Source: Senegalimassilia sp003474385 (lineage in GTDB: Bacteria; Actinomycetota; Coriobacteriia; Coriobacteriales; Eggerthellaceae). From it: a DNA stretch of 64,000 bases. The notes beneath the pieces were generated by a model that ran no database searches, was not told where the DNA came from, and saw only the letters and a program-made list of their open reading frames with translations. The position numbers and the translations under genes are program-made. This document shows positions 9,170-18,448 of this stretch, piece by piece. The stretch spans positions 20,295-84,294 of the forward strand of contig NZ_QUCY01000012.1 of the NCBI RefSeq assembly GCF_003474385.1, in the 5' to 3' direction. The stretch's first letter is position 1, and every line of letters starts with the position of its first letter.

Positions 9170-9324
9170 CATCTTGCGGCACGTTTTGGGCGGTTTTGCA
9201 CAGGCGTTGACCCCTTGTAACCTGCCTGATTCATTCGTAAAACAGGTGTTTTCGGGGGTGGTTTCCATATGGTGCGCAAGGTGCTTCGCCAACCACAATA
9301 TATAGATTTGCCTAAGGGCGAAAA

Positions 9325-9403
9325 TGGGGTGGGATGAAGTGGGATTGCATTTGTGCGGATTCGGTGGCGTGGGGCGATGTGGGATGAGTGGGACAAAGTG
9401 GGA
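9325..9403 (+). repeat. Distal array of TGGGN boxes (possible second MraZ-binding region)
   Basis: TGGGG or TGGGA occurs on the plus strand starting at 9325, 9330, 9340, 9370, 9380, 9389 and 9399. Most neighbours are 9-10 bases apart, one helical turn. These boxes have the opposite orientation to those in the mraZ promoter and no plus-strand gene starts here. They lie between xerD and mraZ in a 452-base gap (9097-9548) that otherwise contains only the mraZ promoter. A regulatory role is inferred from similarity to the promoter boxes. Confidence 0.5.
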
Positions 9404-9548
9404 GGCGTTGGCGCGGTGGCTGCTGCCGCGCTGCGCAAGGCGCTGTCCGTTGTCCGCCGACGCATCGCGAGAAATGATACCGGTAACCGTCTGTAACCGA
9501 TAGCGGGACCGGTTGAATACGGTTGCGAATGCTTTCGCTCCCCAACCT

Positions 9549-10472
9549 TTACGCGCGCGGGTGCGCGTGCAGGTATTCCTCGCGCAGGTGGCTGCGATCG
9601 ACGTGGGTGTATACCTGCGTGGTGGAGATGTCGGAATGCCCCAGGATGTCCTGGATAACGCGCAGGTCCGCCCCGCCCTGCAGCATATGCGTGGCGAACG
9701 AATGGCGCAGCGTGTGCGGATGCAGGTTGTCCACGCCGATGGCAAGGCCCGCTCGCGCCACCACTTTGAACACGCTTTGGCGCGTCAGGCGGCCGCCGCG
9801 AGCGTTCAAGAACACGGCATCGGTGGGTTTGGCGTAAGGCTTGCACAGCTGCGGGCGTGCGCTCTCCAAGTAGTCGGCCAACGCAGTTGCCGCCGCACCC
9901 GATATGGGGGAGATGCGCTGCTTACCGCCCTTGCCGAGCACGAGCAGATACCCCTGGTCGAGCATCACGTCGGACAGGTCGAGGCCGCACAGCTCGCTGA
10001 CGCGCAGACCGCATCCGTAGAGCACCTCGAGCATGGCGTGGTTGCGCGCTGCCGCAGGACCGCCCTCCTGCCCCTCAAGCTCTTCGAATAAGTGTTGCAC
10101 CTGGTCGATGGACAGAACGTCGGGCAGGCGCTCCGGGGTTTTCGGCAGCGGCAGCCCTGCCGCAGGGTTGCTTTCGGTGTAGTCCTCGGCCACGCAAAAC
10201 CGGTGAAAGCCCTTCACCACCGACGCTCTTCGGCACACCGTCGAGGCGGCGTAGCCCTGCGCGAACAGATGCTCCTGGTACGCCACGATAGACTCGCGCG
10301 ACACCTGCGAGAGCTTCTCGATGCCCTGCGAAGACAGGAAATCCCGGTAGGTTTCCAGGTCGGCCTCGTAGGCCTCGATGGTGCGCGGCGAGCTGCCTCG
10401 CTCGATGCGCAGATAGGCGATGTACTCTGCCGCCAAATCGATTAGATCGTCGGTATCGATGCTCTCGTCCAC
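9549..10472 (-). CDS. xerD: Tyrosine recombinase XerD-like
   Basis: Site-specific recombinase of the Xer type, which resolves chromosome dimers at dif. The 307-aa protein has an N-terminal SAM-like core-binding domain (about 10-105) and a catalytic domain with Arg157 (CGLRVSEL), Lys in GKGGKQR (about 180-186), HTLRH (253-257), GHSDISTTQVYTH with His279 and the nucleophile Tyr288. Full length and complete active site argue for the housekeeping enzyme rather than an element integrase. XerC versus XerD cannot be separated with certainty from the sequence alone; XerD is favoured by overall likeness. Confidence 0.88.
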   Translation of the reverse strand: MDESIDTDDLIDLAAEYIAYLRIERGSSPRTIEAYEADLETYRDFLSSQGIEKLSQVSRESIVAYQEHLFAQGYAASTVCRRASVVKGFHRFCVAEDYTESNPAAGLPLPKTPERLPDVLSIDQVQHLFEELEGQEGGPAAARNHAMLEVLYGCGLRVSELCGLDLSDVMLDQGYLLVLGKGGKQRISPISGAAATALADYLESARPQLCKPYAKPTDAVFLNARGGRLTRQSVFKVVARAGLAIGVDNLHPHTLRHSFATHMLQGGADLRVIQDILGHSDISTTQVYTHVDRSHLREEYLHAHPRA

Positions 10473-10516
10473 TAGCGCTTCCTTCCCTATCGGTCCATCT
10501 TTATATACCCCAGCAC

Positions 10517-10550
10517 GCGAAAAGGCCGCCCGATACGGCGGCCTTTTCGC
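10517..10550 (-). terminator. Hairpin terminator downstream of pyrG
   Basis: A perfect 14-base inverted repeat, GCGAAAAGGCCGCC at 10517-10530 and its complement at 10537-10550, with a 6-base loop. It sits about 60 bases after the pyrG stop and before xerD on the same strand, so it separates the two transcripts. The A/T-rich outer stem can supply the uridine-rich part. Confidence 0.75.
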
Positions 10551-10608
10551 AACAACAACATTATGTAAACCTTCAACCGGTTTAGTCCGAACCCCGGAAC
10601 CTGCCGGA

Positions 10609-12210
10609 TTACTCGCGATGATCCAGTGCCGCGGCGACGAAGTCGCGGAACAAGGGGTGTGGCCTGGTCGGACGGCTTTTGAACTCAGGATGGCCCTGGC
10701 TTGCCACGAACCATGGATGGTCGGGCAGCTCGATCATCTCAACCAGGCGACCATCAGGAGAAACGCCTGAGATGACCAGGCCCGCTTCCGCCAAGCGGTC
10801 GCGGAACGCGTTGTTCACCTCATAGCGATGGCGATGGCGCTCGTAGATGAGCTCCTCGCCGTAGGCCTTGAAGGCCATGGACGCGGGAGCGACCTTGCAC
10901 GGGTAGGCGCCCAGTCGCATGGTACCGCCCTTGTCCTCGACATCCTCCTGCTCGGGCATCAGGTCGATCACGGGGAACTCGGCGTTCTCGTCGAACTCCG
11001 CAGACGTCGCGCCGGGCATGCCCGCCACATCGCGCGCAAACTCGCACACCGCCGCCTGCATGCCCAGGCAGATGCCCAAAAACGGCACATCATGCGTGCG
11101 GGCGTAGCGCACCGCGCAGATCTTGCCTTCGAAGGCGCGCTGGCCGAAGCCGCCGGGCACCAGGATGCCGTCCATGGACCCCAGCACCTCTTCGACGTTG
11201 CCGTCATTAAGTTCTTCGCCATCGATAAGATGCACGTTGACCTGGGTGTTGTTGTAGACGCCCGCATGATGCAGCGCCTCGATGACCGAAAGGTACGCGT
11301 CCGGCAGGCTGGTGTACTTGCCGACGATGGCCACGTCGCAGTCATGCTCCACATGAGCGGCCGCATCCACGAAGGAGCGCAGGGGGCTCAAGTCGATTTG
11401 ACGCTCGGGAAGGCCCAGGCGATCGAGCACCTTCACGTCGAAACGCTGATCGTACAAGCCGAACGGCACCTCGTAGATAGAAGGGCTATCGGTGCACGCG
11501 AGCACCTCGTCAGGTCGCACGTCGCAGAACAAGGCGATCTTCTCGCGTACCTTGTCCGAAATCTCGTGGTCGCTGCGGCAGACGATGAAGTCGGGCTGCA
11601 CGCCGATGGAGCGCAACTCCTTGACGGAATGCTGCGTGGGCTTGGTCTTCACCTCGTGGGCTGCGGCGATGTAAGGAACCAGCGTGACATGGATGAACAA
11701 AACGTCGCCGCGCTCCTTTTCCTTCCTGAACTGACGCGCGGCCTCGATGAAGGGCTGCGACTCGATGTCGCCGATGGTGCCGCCGATCTCGGAGATGACG
11801 ATGTCGGCGCCGGACTGATCGGCGATGCGGCGCAGGCGCTCCTTGATAGCCTCGGTGACGTGCGGGATCACCTGCACCGTGCCGCCGAGGAAGTCGCCGC
11901 GACGCTCGCGGGCGATAAGGGTTTTGTAAATGGAACCCTGCGTGAAGTTCGATTCGCGGGACAGGTTCTCGTCGATGAATCGCTCGTAATGCCCCAGGTC
12001 AAGATCGCCTTCGTGACCGTCTTCGGTAACGAAGACCTCGCCATGCTGAAACGGGCTCATGGTGCCCGGGTCCACGTTGAGGTACGGGTCCATCTTCTGC
12101 ATGGTCACCTTGTAGCCGCGGGCCTTCAGCAAATGCCCCAGGGAGGCGGCCGTGATACCCTTGCCCAAAGACGACACGACGCCGCCGGTTACGAAAATAT
12201 GCTTGGCCAT
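10609..12210 (-). CDS. pyrG: CTP synthase PyrG
   Basis: Converts UTP to CTP using ATP and glutamine. The 533-aa protein has the N-terminal synthetase domain (VTGGVVSSLGKGI from residue 7; DPYLNVDPGTMSP; EIGGTIGDIES) and a C-terminal class I glutamine amidotransferase domain with the nucleophile in FLGICLGMQ and HPEFKSRP near the end. A good GAAGGAG precedes the ATG. The gene stands alone, with a terminator at 10517-10550. A TACAAT candidate -10 at 12323-12318 lies about 110 bases upstream, without a clear -35. Confidence 0.98.
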   Translation of the reverse strand: MAKHIFVTGGVVSSLGKGITAASLGHLLKARGYKVTMQKMDPYLNVDPGTMSPFQHGEVFVTEDGHEGDLDLGHYERFIDENLSRESNFTQGSIYKTLIARERRGDFLGGTVQVIPHVTEAIKERLRRIADQSGADIVISEIGGTIGDIESQPFIEAARQFRKEKERGDVLFIHVTLVPYIAAAHEVKTKPTQHSVKELRSIGVQPDFIVCRSDHEISDKVREKIALFCDVRPDEVLACTDSPSIYEVPFGLYDQRFDVKVLDRLGLPERQIDLSPLRSFVDAAAHVEHDCDVAIVGKYTSLPDAYLSVIEALHHAGVYNNTQVNVHLIDGEELNDGNVEEVLGSMDGILVPGGFGQRAFEGKICAVRYARTHDVPFLGICLGMQAAVCEFARDVAGMPGATSAEFDENAEFPVIDLMPEQEDVEDKGGTMRLGAYPCKVAPASMAFKAYGEELIYERHRHRYEVNNAFRDRLAEAGLVISGVSPDGRLVEMIELPDHPWFVASQGHPEFKSRPTRPHPLFRDFVAAALDHRE

Positions 12211-12636
12211 AGTTCTCCTTCGCGCTTAAAAACCGGTGTATTTCCCCACCGCCGATCACGCTGCGCCTAGGCCGATACGCCTGCAGCACGCCAACGGCAA
12301 ACTCCAAACGTTGGTTTATTGTACGCGCCGCGCAACTTCTCCCGCAGCGCCGCGCGAACCTTTTAACAGAGGGGAAACGAAACCGAAACGAGATGGACGG
12401 CAAGGGAGGCCTCGCCGCCTTTCCGGCTTATGCGGAACCGGCCCGGCAAAGCCGAACGTCATCATGCCGGACCGAAGGACGTGCCACTGCGCTTCCCTTC
12501 GCCTTCTTTATCGGACGCGATCGCTCTGGCTTCATCTCCGCTTTTCGCGTGTTGATGGGCACATCTCTTCTCGCTTTCGCGCGCGAACCTTATACTGGTT
12601 CGGTTAAACCTACCATCATGGAAAGGGGTTGCGCCC
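12211..12636. other. Divergent intergenic region, pyrG / DUF1846 gene
   Basis: A 426-base gap between oppositely directed genes. It shows a TACAAT (-10-like, minus strand, 12323-12318) toward pyrG and TATACT (plus strand, 12591-12596) toward the DUF1846 gene, 41 bases before its ATG. Neither has a convincing -35. No RNA gene or riboswitch was recognised; short reading frames here look spurious. Confidence 0.4.
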
Positions 12637-14118
12637 ATGCGCATCGGTTTCGACAACGATAAATACCTGGCTTTGCAGGCTGAGCACATCCGCGAAAGGA
12701 TCGGCCAGTTCGGCGGCAAGCTGTATCTGGAGTTCGGCGGCAAGCTGTTCGACGACTACCATGCCTCGCGCGTGCTGCCGGGCTTTCAGCCCGACAGCAA
12801 GATCCGTATGCTGCAGCAGATGGCCGAGGACGTTGAGATCATCATCGCCATCAACGCCAACGATATCGAGAAGAACAAGGTGCGCGGCGATTTGGGCATC
12901 ACCTATGACGAAGACGTCCTGCGCTTGCTGGATATCTTCCGCTCCATGGGTTTCGCCACCGCCGGCGTGGTGATCACCCGCTTCGAGAACCAGCCCAACG
13001 CGCTGGCATTCCGCCATCGCCTAGACAGCCTGGGCATCAAGAGCTACCTGCACTACCCCATCGCCGGGTATCCCTACGATACGGCGCGCATCGTCTCGTC
13101 GGAAGGCTACGGCAAAAACGAGTTCGTGGAAACCACGCACCCCTTGGTAGTGGTCACCGCTCCCGGCCCCGGCTCCGGCAAAATGGCCACGTGCCTCTCC
13201 CAGCTCTACCACGAGCACGAGCGCGGCGTCGAGGCGGGCTACGCGAAGTACGAGACCTTCCCCATTTGGAACCTTCCGCTCAAGCACCCGGTGAATGTGG
13301 CGTACGAGGCTGCAACCGTTGACCTGGACGACGCCAACACCATCGACCCTTTCCATCTTGAGGCGTATGGGGAAACCACGGTCAATTACAACCGCGACGT
13401 TGAGATCTTCCCGGTGCTTAAGGCCATGATGGAGCGCATCCTGGGCACGAGCCCCTACCAGTCCCCCACTGACATGGGCGTGAACATGGCCGGCATGGCC
13501 ATCGTCGACGACGAGGCATGTCGCGAGGCTGCGAAGATGGAGATCGTACGCCGCTACTTCCAAGCCGCGGTGGACGAGCGCCGCACCGGTTTGCATCACG
13601 AGTACGTGGAGCACCTGGAGCTTTTGATGAACCAGGTGGGCGTGGACACGAACTTCTCGCCCGCACGCTCGGCCGCCCTGCTCAAGGCCGAGGCGACCGG
13701 CGCTCCGGCTGGCGCCATGGTGCTGCCCGATGGCCGCGTGGTCACCGGCAAGACGTCCGATTTGCTGGGCGCAGCTTCTTCGCTGCTTATGAACGCGCTC
13801 AAAGGCGTGGCTGGTGTTGACGAGGATCTTTTCGTCATCTCCGACGAGGTTATCGAGCCCATCTGCGACCTGAAGACCTCCACGCTGCACGCGAAGAACC
13901 CGCGCCTGCATTCCGATGAAACGCTGTTAGCGCTTTCCGTGTCTAGCGCCACCGACCCGGTTGCCAAGCAGCTGGTGGATGCAGCCGATCAGCTGCGCGG
14001 CTGCGATGCGTTCTTCAGCGTGATCTTGAGCCCCACCGACGAGAAGCTCTACCGCACGCTCGGCATCAACATCTGCTGCGAGCCGAAGTACGAGCAGCGT
14101 AGGTACTTCCACAAATAG
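12637..14118 (+). CDS. DUF1846 (UPF0371) family protein
   Basis: A 493-aa protein of the DUF1846/UPF0371 family, known from Firmicutes and Actinobacteria and of undetermined function. The N-terminus MRIGFDNDKYLALQ and the internal TAPGPGSGKMATCLSQLYHE, a P-loop-like GPGSGK segment near residue 172, are typical. No signal peptide or membrane segment is evident, so it should be cytosolic. The ATG follows AAGGGG about 8 bases upstream. It is monocistronic, with a strong terminator at 14162-14189. The family identity is recognised from memory of the sequence pattern, and no reaction is assigned. Confidence 0.85.
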   Translation: MRIGFDNDKYLALQAEHIRERIGQFGGKLYLEFGGKLFDDYHASRVLPGFQPDSKIRMLQQMAEDVEIIIAINANDIEKNKVRGDLGITYDEDVLRLLDIFRSMGFATAGVVITRFENQPNALAFRHRLDSLGIKSYLHYPIAGYPYDTARIVSSEGYGKNEFVETTHPLVVVTAPGPGSGKMATCLSQLYHEHERGVEAGYAKYETFPIWNLPLKHPVNVAYEAATVDLDDANTIDPFHLEAYGETTVNYNRDVEIFPVLKAMMERILGTSPYQSPTDMGVNMAGMAIVDDEACREAAKMEIVRRYFQAAVDERRTGLHHEYVEHLELLMNQVGVDTNFSPARSAALLKAEATGAPAGAMVLPDGRVVTGKTSDLLGAASSLLMNALKGVAGVDEDLFVISDEVIEPICDLKTSTLHAKNPRLHSDETLLALSVSSATDPVAKQLVDAADQLRGCDAFFSVILSPTDEKLYRTLGINICCEPKYEQRRYFHK

Positions 14119-14161
14119 GACCTAACTACATAGTTGCTTGGTGCCCACAACCAAGGTATTC

Positions 14162-14197
14162 ACGCCCCGCGAGATTGCTCGCGGGGCGTTTTTGTTT
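14162..14197 (+). terminator. Rho-independent terminator after DUF1846 gene
   Basis: A 12-base perfect stem (ACGCCCCGCGAG at 14162-14173 with its complement at 14178-14189), tetraloop ATTG, followed by TTTTTGTTT. It ends the transcript 44 bases after the stop codon. Confidence 0.9.
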
Positions 14198-14800
14198 GAA
14201 CAAGCGAACGCGCGCAATGAACAGTTTCCGGATAAGGGTGCATAAGGATGCGTTCGAGGGCTTTTGCAGAGTCGTATGCAACGCAAGCGATTTTAGCCGA
14301 TTGCTTACCGAACCTGTGCTTTACCTGGCGTGTATCGGTTATTCCTTTTGTAGACATATACGCATCGGTTTCTCCTATTTGTGCAGATTAATGGCTAGTT
14401 TGTTTGGAAATACCCTTGCAGCGGGTCCCATAGAGCCCTCAAAGCAAACAGGCGAATGCAAAGGGATGACGACACCGTGTACCGGCAACCAAAACGGCAT
14501 GCAGACACTGGCACGAACGATGATACGAGGACGTGATGATAGGTCGCAACATGACCTACATGAAGGTATGCACCGCCAATCGAATACAGCAGTAAGGACA
14601 AGCAGCAACAAGCAAGGATTGGAGTAGAGGCTGCACAGCACATCCGTTAGACCGACTCGCTCAATGAGCGCCTGAACGCATACAGCGCACAGCAGAAGCC
14701 GTGCAGATAAAAGCCCGCAAAGGCTTAGCAGCAACCCATAACGCGCATCAAGCCGAATGTAAGAAGAATAGGCGACCAACCCCAGGGCCCAAATACAAAC
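14198..14800. other. Long gene-poor gap
   Basis: About 600 bases between two terminators, with lower GC than its neighbours. Open frames exist on both strands, including a 162-codon minus-strand one (14375-14863), but they are Cys/Leu/Ser-rich, lack a ribosome site and resemble no family I recognise. One of them runs through the murJ terminator. I see no RNA gene, repeat or promoter I can support. Confidence 0.4.
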
Positions 14801-14832
14801 GTGCCCTGCGCTCTTCAAACAGCGCAGGGCAC
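14801..14832 (-). terminator. Terminator after murJ
   Basis: A perfect 12-base stem, GTGCCCTGCGCT at 14801-14812 and its complement at 14821-14832, with an 8-base loop. Read on the minus strand it is followed by GTTTGTATTT. It lies 65 bases beyond the murJ stop. Confidence 0.8.
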
Positions 14833-14896
14833 GTCGGGAATCACGGAAATCAGAAAGCAGCAAGCAAAGCGCACCGCCCTATCGACGGCGGAACGA

Positions 14897-16633
14897 CTAC
14901 CGACCCAGCTTCCCGCCGATCTTGCGAACGATGGTGTTGATGAAGGCGGCCTCGGGCACCTTGAGCTTGCAAGCCGGCACGAACGTGACGGCCAAGGCAA
15001 CCAGCCCACCCGCCATGACATACGCTAGAGCCTGCACGATAGAACCGGACAGCGGGGAAATCAGCGTCTGCAGCAACCACAGCACAGCAGCGCCGGCAGC
15101 GGCACCGGCACCGCCGAGCAACACGGCCGTCGCCAAGGCACGTGCCACGGAACGCAGACCGAACGGGCCCAGGGTTCGTCGCAGATACCCGAACAAGCAC
15201 ACGTCCAAAACCAAGTAGAACAGCGCCTCGGCAACGGCGATGGAGCTAATGGGCATAACATCGGAATGGCTTGCGGCGAACATGGTCAGGCCGATCTGCA
15301 CGGCACCCGCAATGAAATTGAAGCCGGCGAACACGCCCATCCGACGAAGGCTGGAGAACGTCTTCTGCAAGTAAGTGTTCACGCCGTACAGGGGCAAAGC
15401 AACGGCCCACACTGCCAGATACGTGGCGATAGCGGAGACGTTCTCCATGGTGAAGGCACCGGCATGATACAGGGTAACCAGAGGCATGCTGAACACAGCC
15501 AGGTACATAGCGAACGGGATCATGAAAAACAGGATCTGATCGGTGCCCGACACAATGCCGCGTTTCACGCCTTCCGTGTTACCTTCTGCCTGCATATCGG
15601 AAAGCTCGGTGAACATGGCGGTGGTAATGGGCACGGCCAAGAACGAATACGGCAACGTGAACCACAGGCGCGCGTATGCCAGGATGGAAGGACCGTTGTC
15701 GGCGAAGTTATAAGAAGCGGCGTTTTGCACCGACACGATGGCGAAGGAGCAAAGCATGACAAGCACCGCAGGAACGCCGATTCCCAACGTTTCGCGAAGC
15801 GCGGGGTCGCGTAGGCTCACGCGCGGACGGATGCGGATGCCATTGCGCTTGAGCGCGGGCAGCTGGATAGCCATCTGGACGAACACGCCGGCAGGGTTGC
15901 CGATGGCGATGATATAAAGCGCCAACTGCTGATCGTACGGAGCCACAAACGAATAGGCCAAGAACGTGACGATGACGATCAGGTTGTTCGCAACTGGAGC
16001 GATGGAAGACCACAGGTAGTCGCGGCTTGCGTTGAGCAGGCCCGACACAATAGCCGAGCATCCATAGAACACGATCTGTATGGCGAAGAACTGGAAGAAG
16101 AACACCGAGGTGGCCATCTGCGACTGATCGGAGTAGAAGCTCTGCGTGTAGATGACCGCCGAGGGGAACAGCATGCACAGAAGCGAAACCGCTCCAAGCA
16201 GCAGCACTACGAGCGTAAGCAGATTCGAAGCGTATTCGTTGCCGGCACGCTGCCCCAGCTTCTTCTTCACCGAAACGTACACGGGCAAAAACGCGGTGAC
16301 GATCATGCCGCCGCAGACCAGCTCGTAGAGCTGGTTGGGAAGATTGTTCGCCACCTGATAGGAGCTTGACAACAGCGTGGAACCGAGCGCGAAGGCCATG
16401 GCCCAGGTGCGAGCGAAACCGGTGATGCGGGAGATGATGGTGCAGATGCTGATGAGGGCCGCAGAACCGCCGATGGCAGCGGTGGACCCTTGGTCGGCAC
16501 CGCCCTGAGAGGGACGAGGTTCGCCGGGTGCGTTATCCACCTGGTGCATGGCTTGCTGGGTTTGCGGGGAAGCGGCAGAGGCCGCGAGATCGGCAGAACG
16601 AGTGTGTCGAGCTCGTGCGAGCTTGTCGGACAT
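14897..16633 (-). CDS. murJ: Lipid II flippase MurJ
   Basis: Polytopic MATE-like membrane protein that moves lipid II across the membrane. From the chosen ATG at 16633 (MSDKLARARH) it is 578 aa. After a Ser/Ala/Gln-rich cytoplasmic leader of about 60 residues come roughly 14 hydrophobic segments. The first contains ISRITGFARTWAMAFALG and the next NNLPNQLYELVCGGM, both typical of the MviN/MurJ family. A longer open frame continues upstream to 16861 but overlaps nadK and has no family likeness, so the internal ATG is preferred. It is transcribed divergently from nadK with only 63 bases between the starts. Confidence 0.9.
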   Translation of the reverse strand: MSDKLARARHTRSADLAASAASPQTQQAMHQVDNAPGEPRPSQGGADQGSTAAIGGSAALISICTIISRITGFARTWAMAFALGSTLLSSSYQVANNLPNQLYELVCGGMIVTAFLPVYVSVKKKLGQRAGNEYASNLLTLVVLLLGAVSLLCMLFPSAVIYTQSFYSDQSQMATSVFFFQFFAIQIVFYGCSAIVSGLLNASRDYLWSSIAPVANNLIVIVTFLAYSFVAPYDQQLALYIIAIGNPAGVFVQMAIQLPALKRNGIRIRPRVSLRDPALRETLGIGVPAVLVMLCSFAIVSVQNAASYNFADNGPSILAYARLWFTLPYSFLAVPITTAMFTELSDMQAEGNTEGVKRGIVSGTDQILFFMIPFAMYLAVFSMPLVTLYHAGAFTMENVSAIATYLAVWAVALPLYGVNTYLQKTFSSLRRMGVFAGFNFIAGAVQIGLTMFAASHSDVMPISSIAVAEALFYLVLDVCLFGYLRRTLGPFGLRSVARALATAVLLGGAGAAAGAAVLWLLQTLISPLSGSIVQALAYVMAGGLVALAVTFVPACKLKVPEAAFINTIVRKIGGKLGR

Positions 16634-16696
16634 GAAAAAGCGCTTTCTCGTGATGGTATGATTGATCATCATAGCAAACACGGAAAGAGGCTCCGC

Positions 16697-17584
16697 ATGC
16701 ACATCCTCATCGTGCGTAATAACTCCAACTCGCAGGCGATCGATGCATCGCTGCTGCTGGTAACGTACCTGGCCACACAGGGAATCGACTACACCGTGGT
16801 GGACTCCTCGAAGCTTGCCTCCCCCCTGGCCGCCCCAGAGCTTTCCGACCTGTTCGAGCATGGCGTGGACATGGCGGTGGCCTTAGGCGGGGACGGGACT
16901 ATCCTGCGCACGGCACGCCAGGTGGGCTTCCACGGCACGCCGATCCTCGGTATCAATTACGGCCGACTGGGCTTTTTGGCGAACCCGAACGAATCGGGGG
17001 TCATGGAACCGCTGGTTGCAGCGCTTTCCGGCGACGCGGCCCATGAGGTGCGCACGAACCTGGACATACGGGTGGTGTGCGAAGGCGAAGCCGACCCCTA
17101 TGCCGATGATGGCGCCGGAGCCGAGCCGGACGAACAACGTGACTTCTTCGCGTTGAACGAGGTTGCCGTCACCCGCGGCGCCAACGGCCGCATCATTGAC
17201 TTCGGGCTGGGCGTTTCGGGGTCGCACTTGGCGAACATGCGCGGTGACGGATTGGTGGTCGCAAGCGCTACGGGATCCACGGCCTATGCGCTATCAGCGG
17301 GCGGACCGCTGGTGGCGCCGGGTTTCACGGGCCTGGTGGCCGTGCCCATCGCACCGCATACGCTGCATTCCCGTGCCGTGGTCACCGCACCATCCGATGT
17401 GGTGGAGATGGACCTGTCCGAAAACCAGGATGATCGCAATGCCACCCTGTTCATAGACGGCGAACTGGTTGAGCTCGACCGCCCCCTTCGCCGCCTGTAC
17501 GTTCGCCGCGGCGACGTACCCACCACCCTTCTGCGTTACAAGGACGAAGGGTTCTATAACCACGCAGCGAAGGTGTTCTTCTAG
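16697..17584 (+). CDS. nadK: NAD kinase
   Basis: Phosphorylates NAD to NADP. From the ATG at 16697, preceded by GGAAAGAGG, the protein is 295 aa, normal for the family. Seen: the GGDGT motif in ALGGDGTILRTAR (about residue 62), GINYGRLGFLAN, the NE motif in LNEVAVTRG, and the glycine-rich ATGSTAYALSAGGPLVAPG. A longer open frame upstream is in the murJ leader and is rejected. A 15-base stem terminator follows. It shares a short divergent region with murJ. Confidence 0.96.
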   Translation: MHILIVRNNSNSQAIDASLLLVTYLATQGIDYTVVDSSKLASPLAAPELSDLFEHGVDMAVALGGDGTILRTARQVGFHGTPILGINYGRLGFLANPNESGVMEPLVAALSGDAAHEVRTNLDIRVVCEGEADPYADDGAGAEPDEQRDFFALNEVAVTRGANGRIIDFGLGVSGSHLANMRGDGLVVASATGSTAYALSAGGPLVAPGFTGLVAVPIAPHTLHSRAVVTAPSDVVEMDLSENQDDRNATLFIDGELVELDRPLRRLYVRRGDVPTTLLRYKDEGFYNHAAKVFF

Positions 17585-17607
17585 AAAACGTCCCTCGCTG
17601 AAACGAC

Positions 17608-17646
17608 AAAGGGCGTGCAAGCCTTAGAACAGCTTGCACGCCCTTT
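17608..17646. terminator. Terminator after nadK, possibly bidirectional
   Basis: A 15-base perfect stem, AAAGGGCGTGCAAGC at 17608-17622 and its complement at 17632-17646. It sits between the convergent nadK and flavin reductase-rubredoxin genes. The stem ends in A/T tracts on both strands. Confidence 0.8.
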
Positions 17647-17770
17647 CGCGATATGCCGTCGGAACGCTTCTAGCAAGAAAGCCAGCTGATGGGCAGGAAA
17701 CAGCTCGAGGCGTTGTGCCGCGCAAGCTGCCTACCCCAACCGCCGAGAGCGGCAAAACCCGCATGAAACC

Positions 17771-18448
17771 TTACAGTTCAACCCGCTCGAAAAACTCTTT
17801 GCCAACGCCACAGACGGGGCAAACAAAATCATCGGGAAGCTCATCGACATACTCCATATGCCCGCAAATGGTGCAACGCCAGGCAACCTTGGGCTGTTCG
17901 GCGCCGTTCGACTCAGCCGGTGCGGCAGCGGGCTGTTCTTCGCCCAAATAGCTGGAAGCCTTAGGAGGCGTCTTGCCGCCCTTAACCTGATGATAGAACG
18001 CATACGTCATAGGAGCGGCCGCGTCGGCGACCTTGGCGCATTCCTGCACCTCCCCCACGAACAGCACGTGCGTGCCCAAGTCAAGTTCGGAGACCACCCT
18101 CGCGGAAAACCACGCGCAGCATTGCTCGGCCACATAGGGCATGCCGGCCTCATCGCGCGCACTTGCATGCTGCGCGAATTTGTCGAGCTCGGTGGAGGTA
18201 TGGAACCCGAACGTGCCGATCAGCTGCATGTCGGCCTGCTCAGACAAGCAAGATGCCGTGAACCGACCGGCTTGACGCACGGCGGCCGTAGTGGCGTTTT
18301 CCTTGTTCAGCGCCACGCTCACCTGCAAGGGAGATGAAGTGACCTGGGCGAACGTGTTTGCTACACAACCGTAATCCCTGCCATCGCAACGCGCGCCGAT
18401 GACATACATGCCGTAGCTGAGCGAATGAAATGCCTGCTTATCGAACAT
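17771..18448 (-). CDS. Flavin reductase-rubredoxin fusion protein (high-molecular-weight rubredoxin)
   Basis: A 225-aa two-domain redox protein. Residues 1 to about 160 match the FMN-binding flavin reductase fold (FHSLSYGMYVIGARCDGRDY; NTFAQVTSSPLQVSVALNK). After an Ala/Pro/Glu linker the C-terminus is a rubredoxin with two iron-binding pairs, WRCTICG and DDFVCPVCGVGKEFFE. In anaerobes such Hrb-type proteins pass electrons from NAD(P)H to flavodiiron proteins that remove O2 or NO. That role is inferred, since no flavodiiron gene is adjacent. An AAGGAGG precedes the ATG, and a TATAAT lies at 18488-18483. Confidence 0.87.
   Translation of the reverse strand: MFDKQAFHSLSYGMYVIGARCDGRDYGCVANTFAQVTSSPLQVSVALNKENATTAAVRQAGRFTASCLSEQADMQLIGTFGFHTSTELDKFAQHASARDEAGMPYVAEQCCAWFSARVVSELDLGTHVLFVGEVQECAKVADAAAPMTYAFYHQVKGGKTPPKASSYLGEEQPAAAPAESNGAEQPKVAWRCTICGHMEYVDELPDDFVCPVCGVGKEFFERVEL

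Noticed and set aside
14375..14863. 162-codon minus-strand frame between the DUF1846 and murJ genes
   Set aside because: Cys/Leu/Ser-rich with no family likeness and no ribosome site, and it runs through the murJ terminator hairpin. Treated as a chance frame.
16634..16861. Longer start for murJ
   Set aside because: The extra 76 codons overlap nadK on the other strand and do not resemble MurJ; the ATG at 16633 begins a typical leader.
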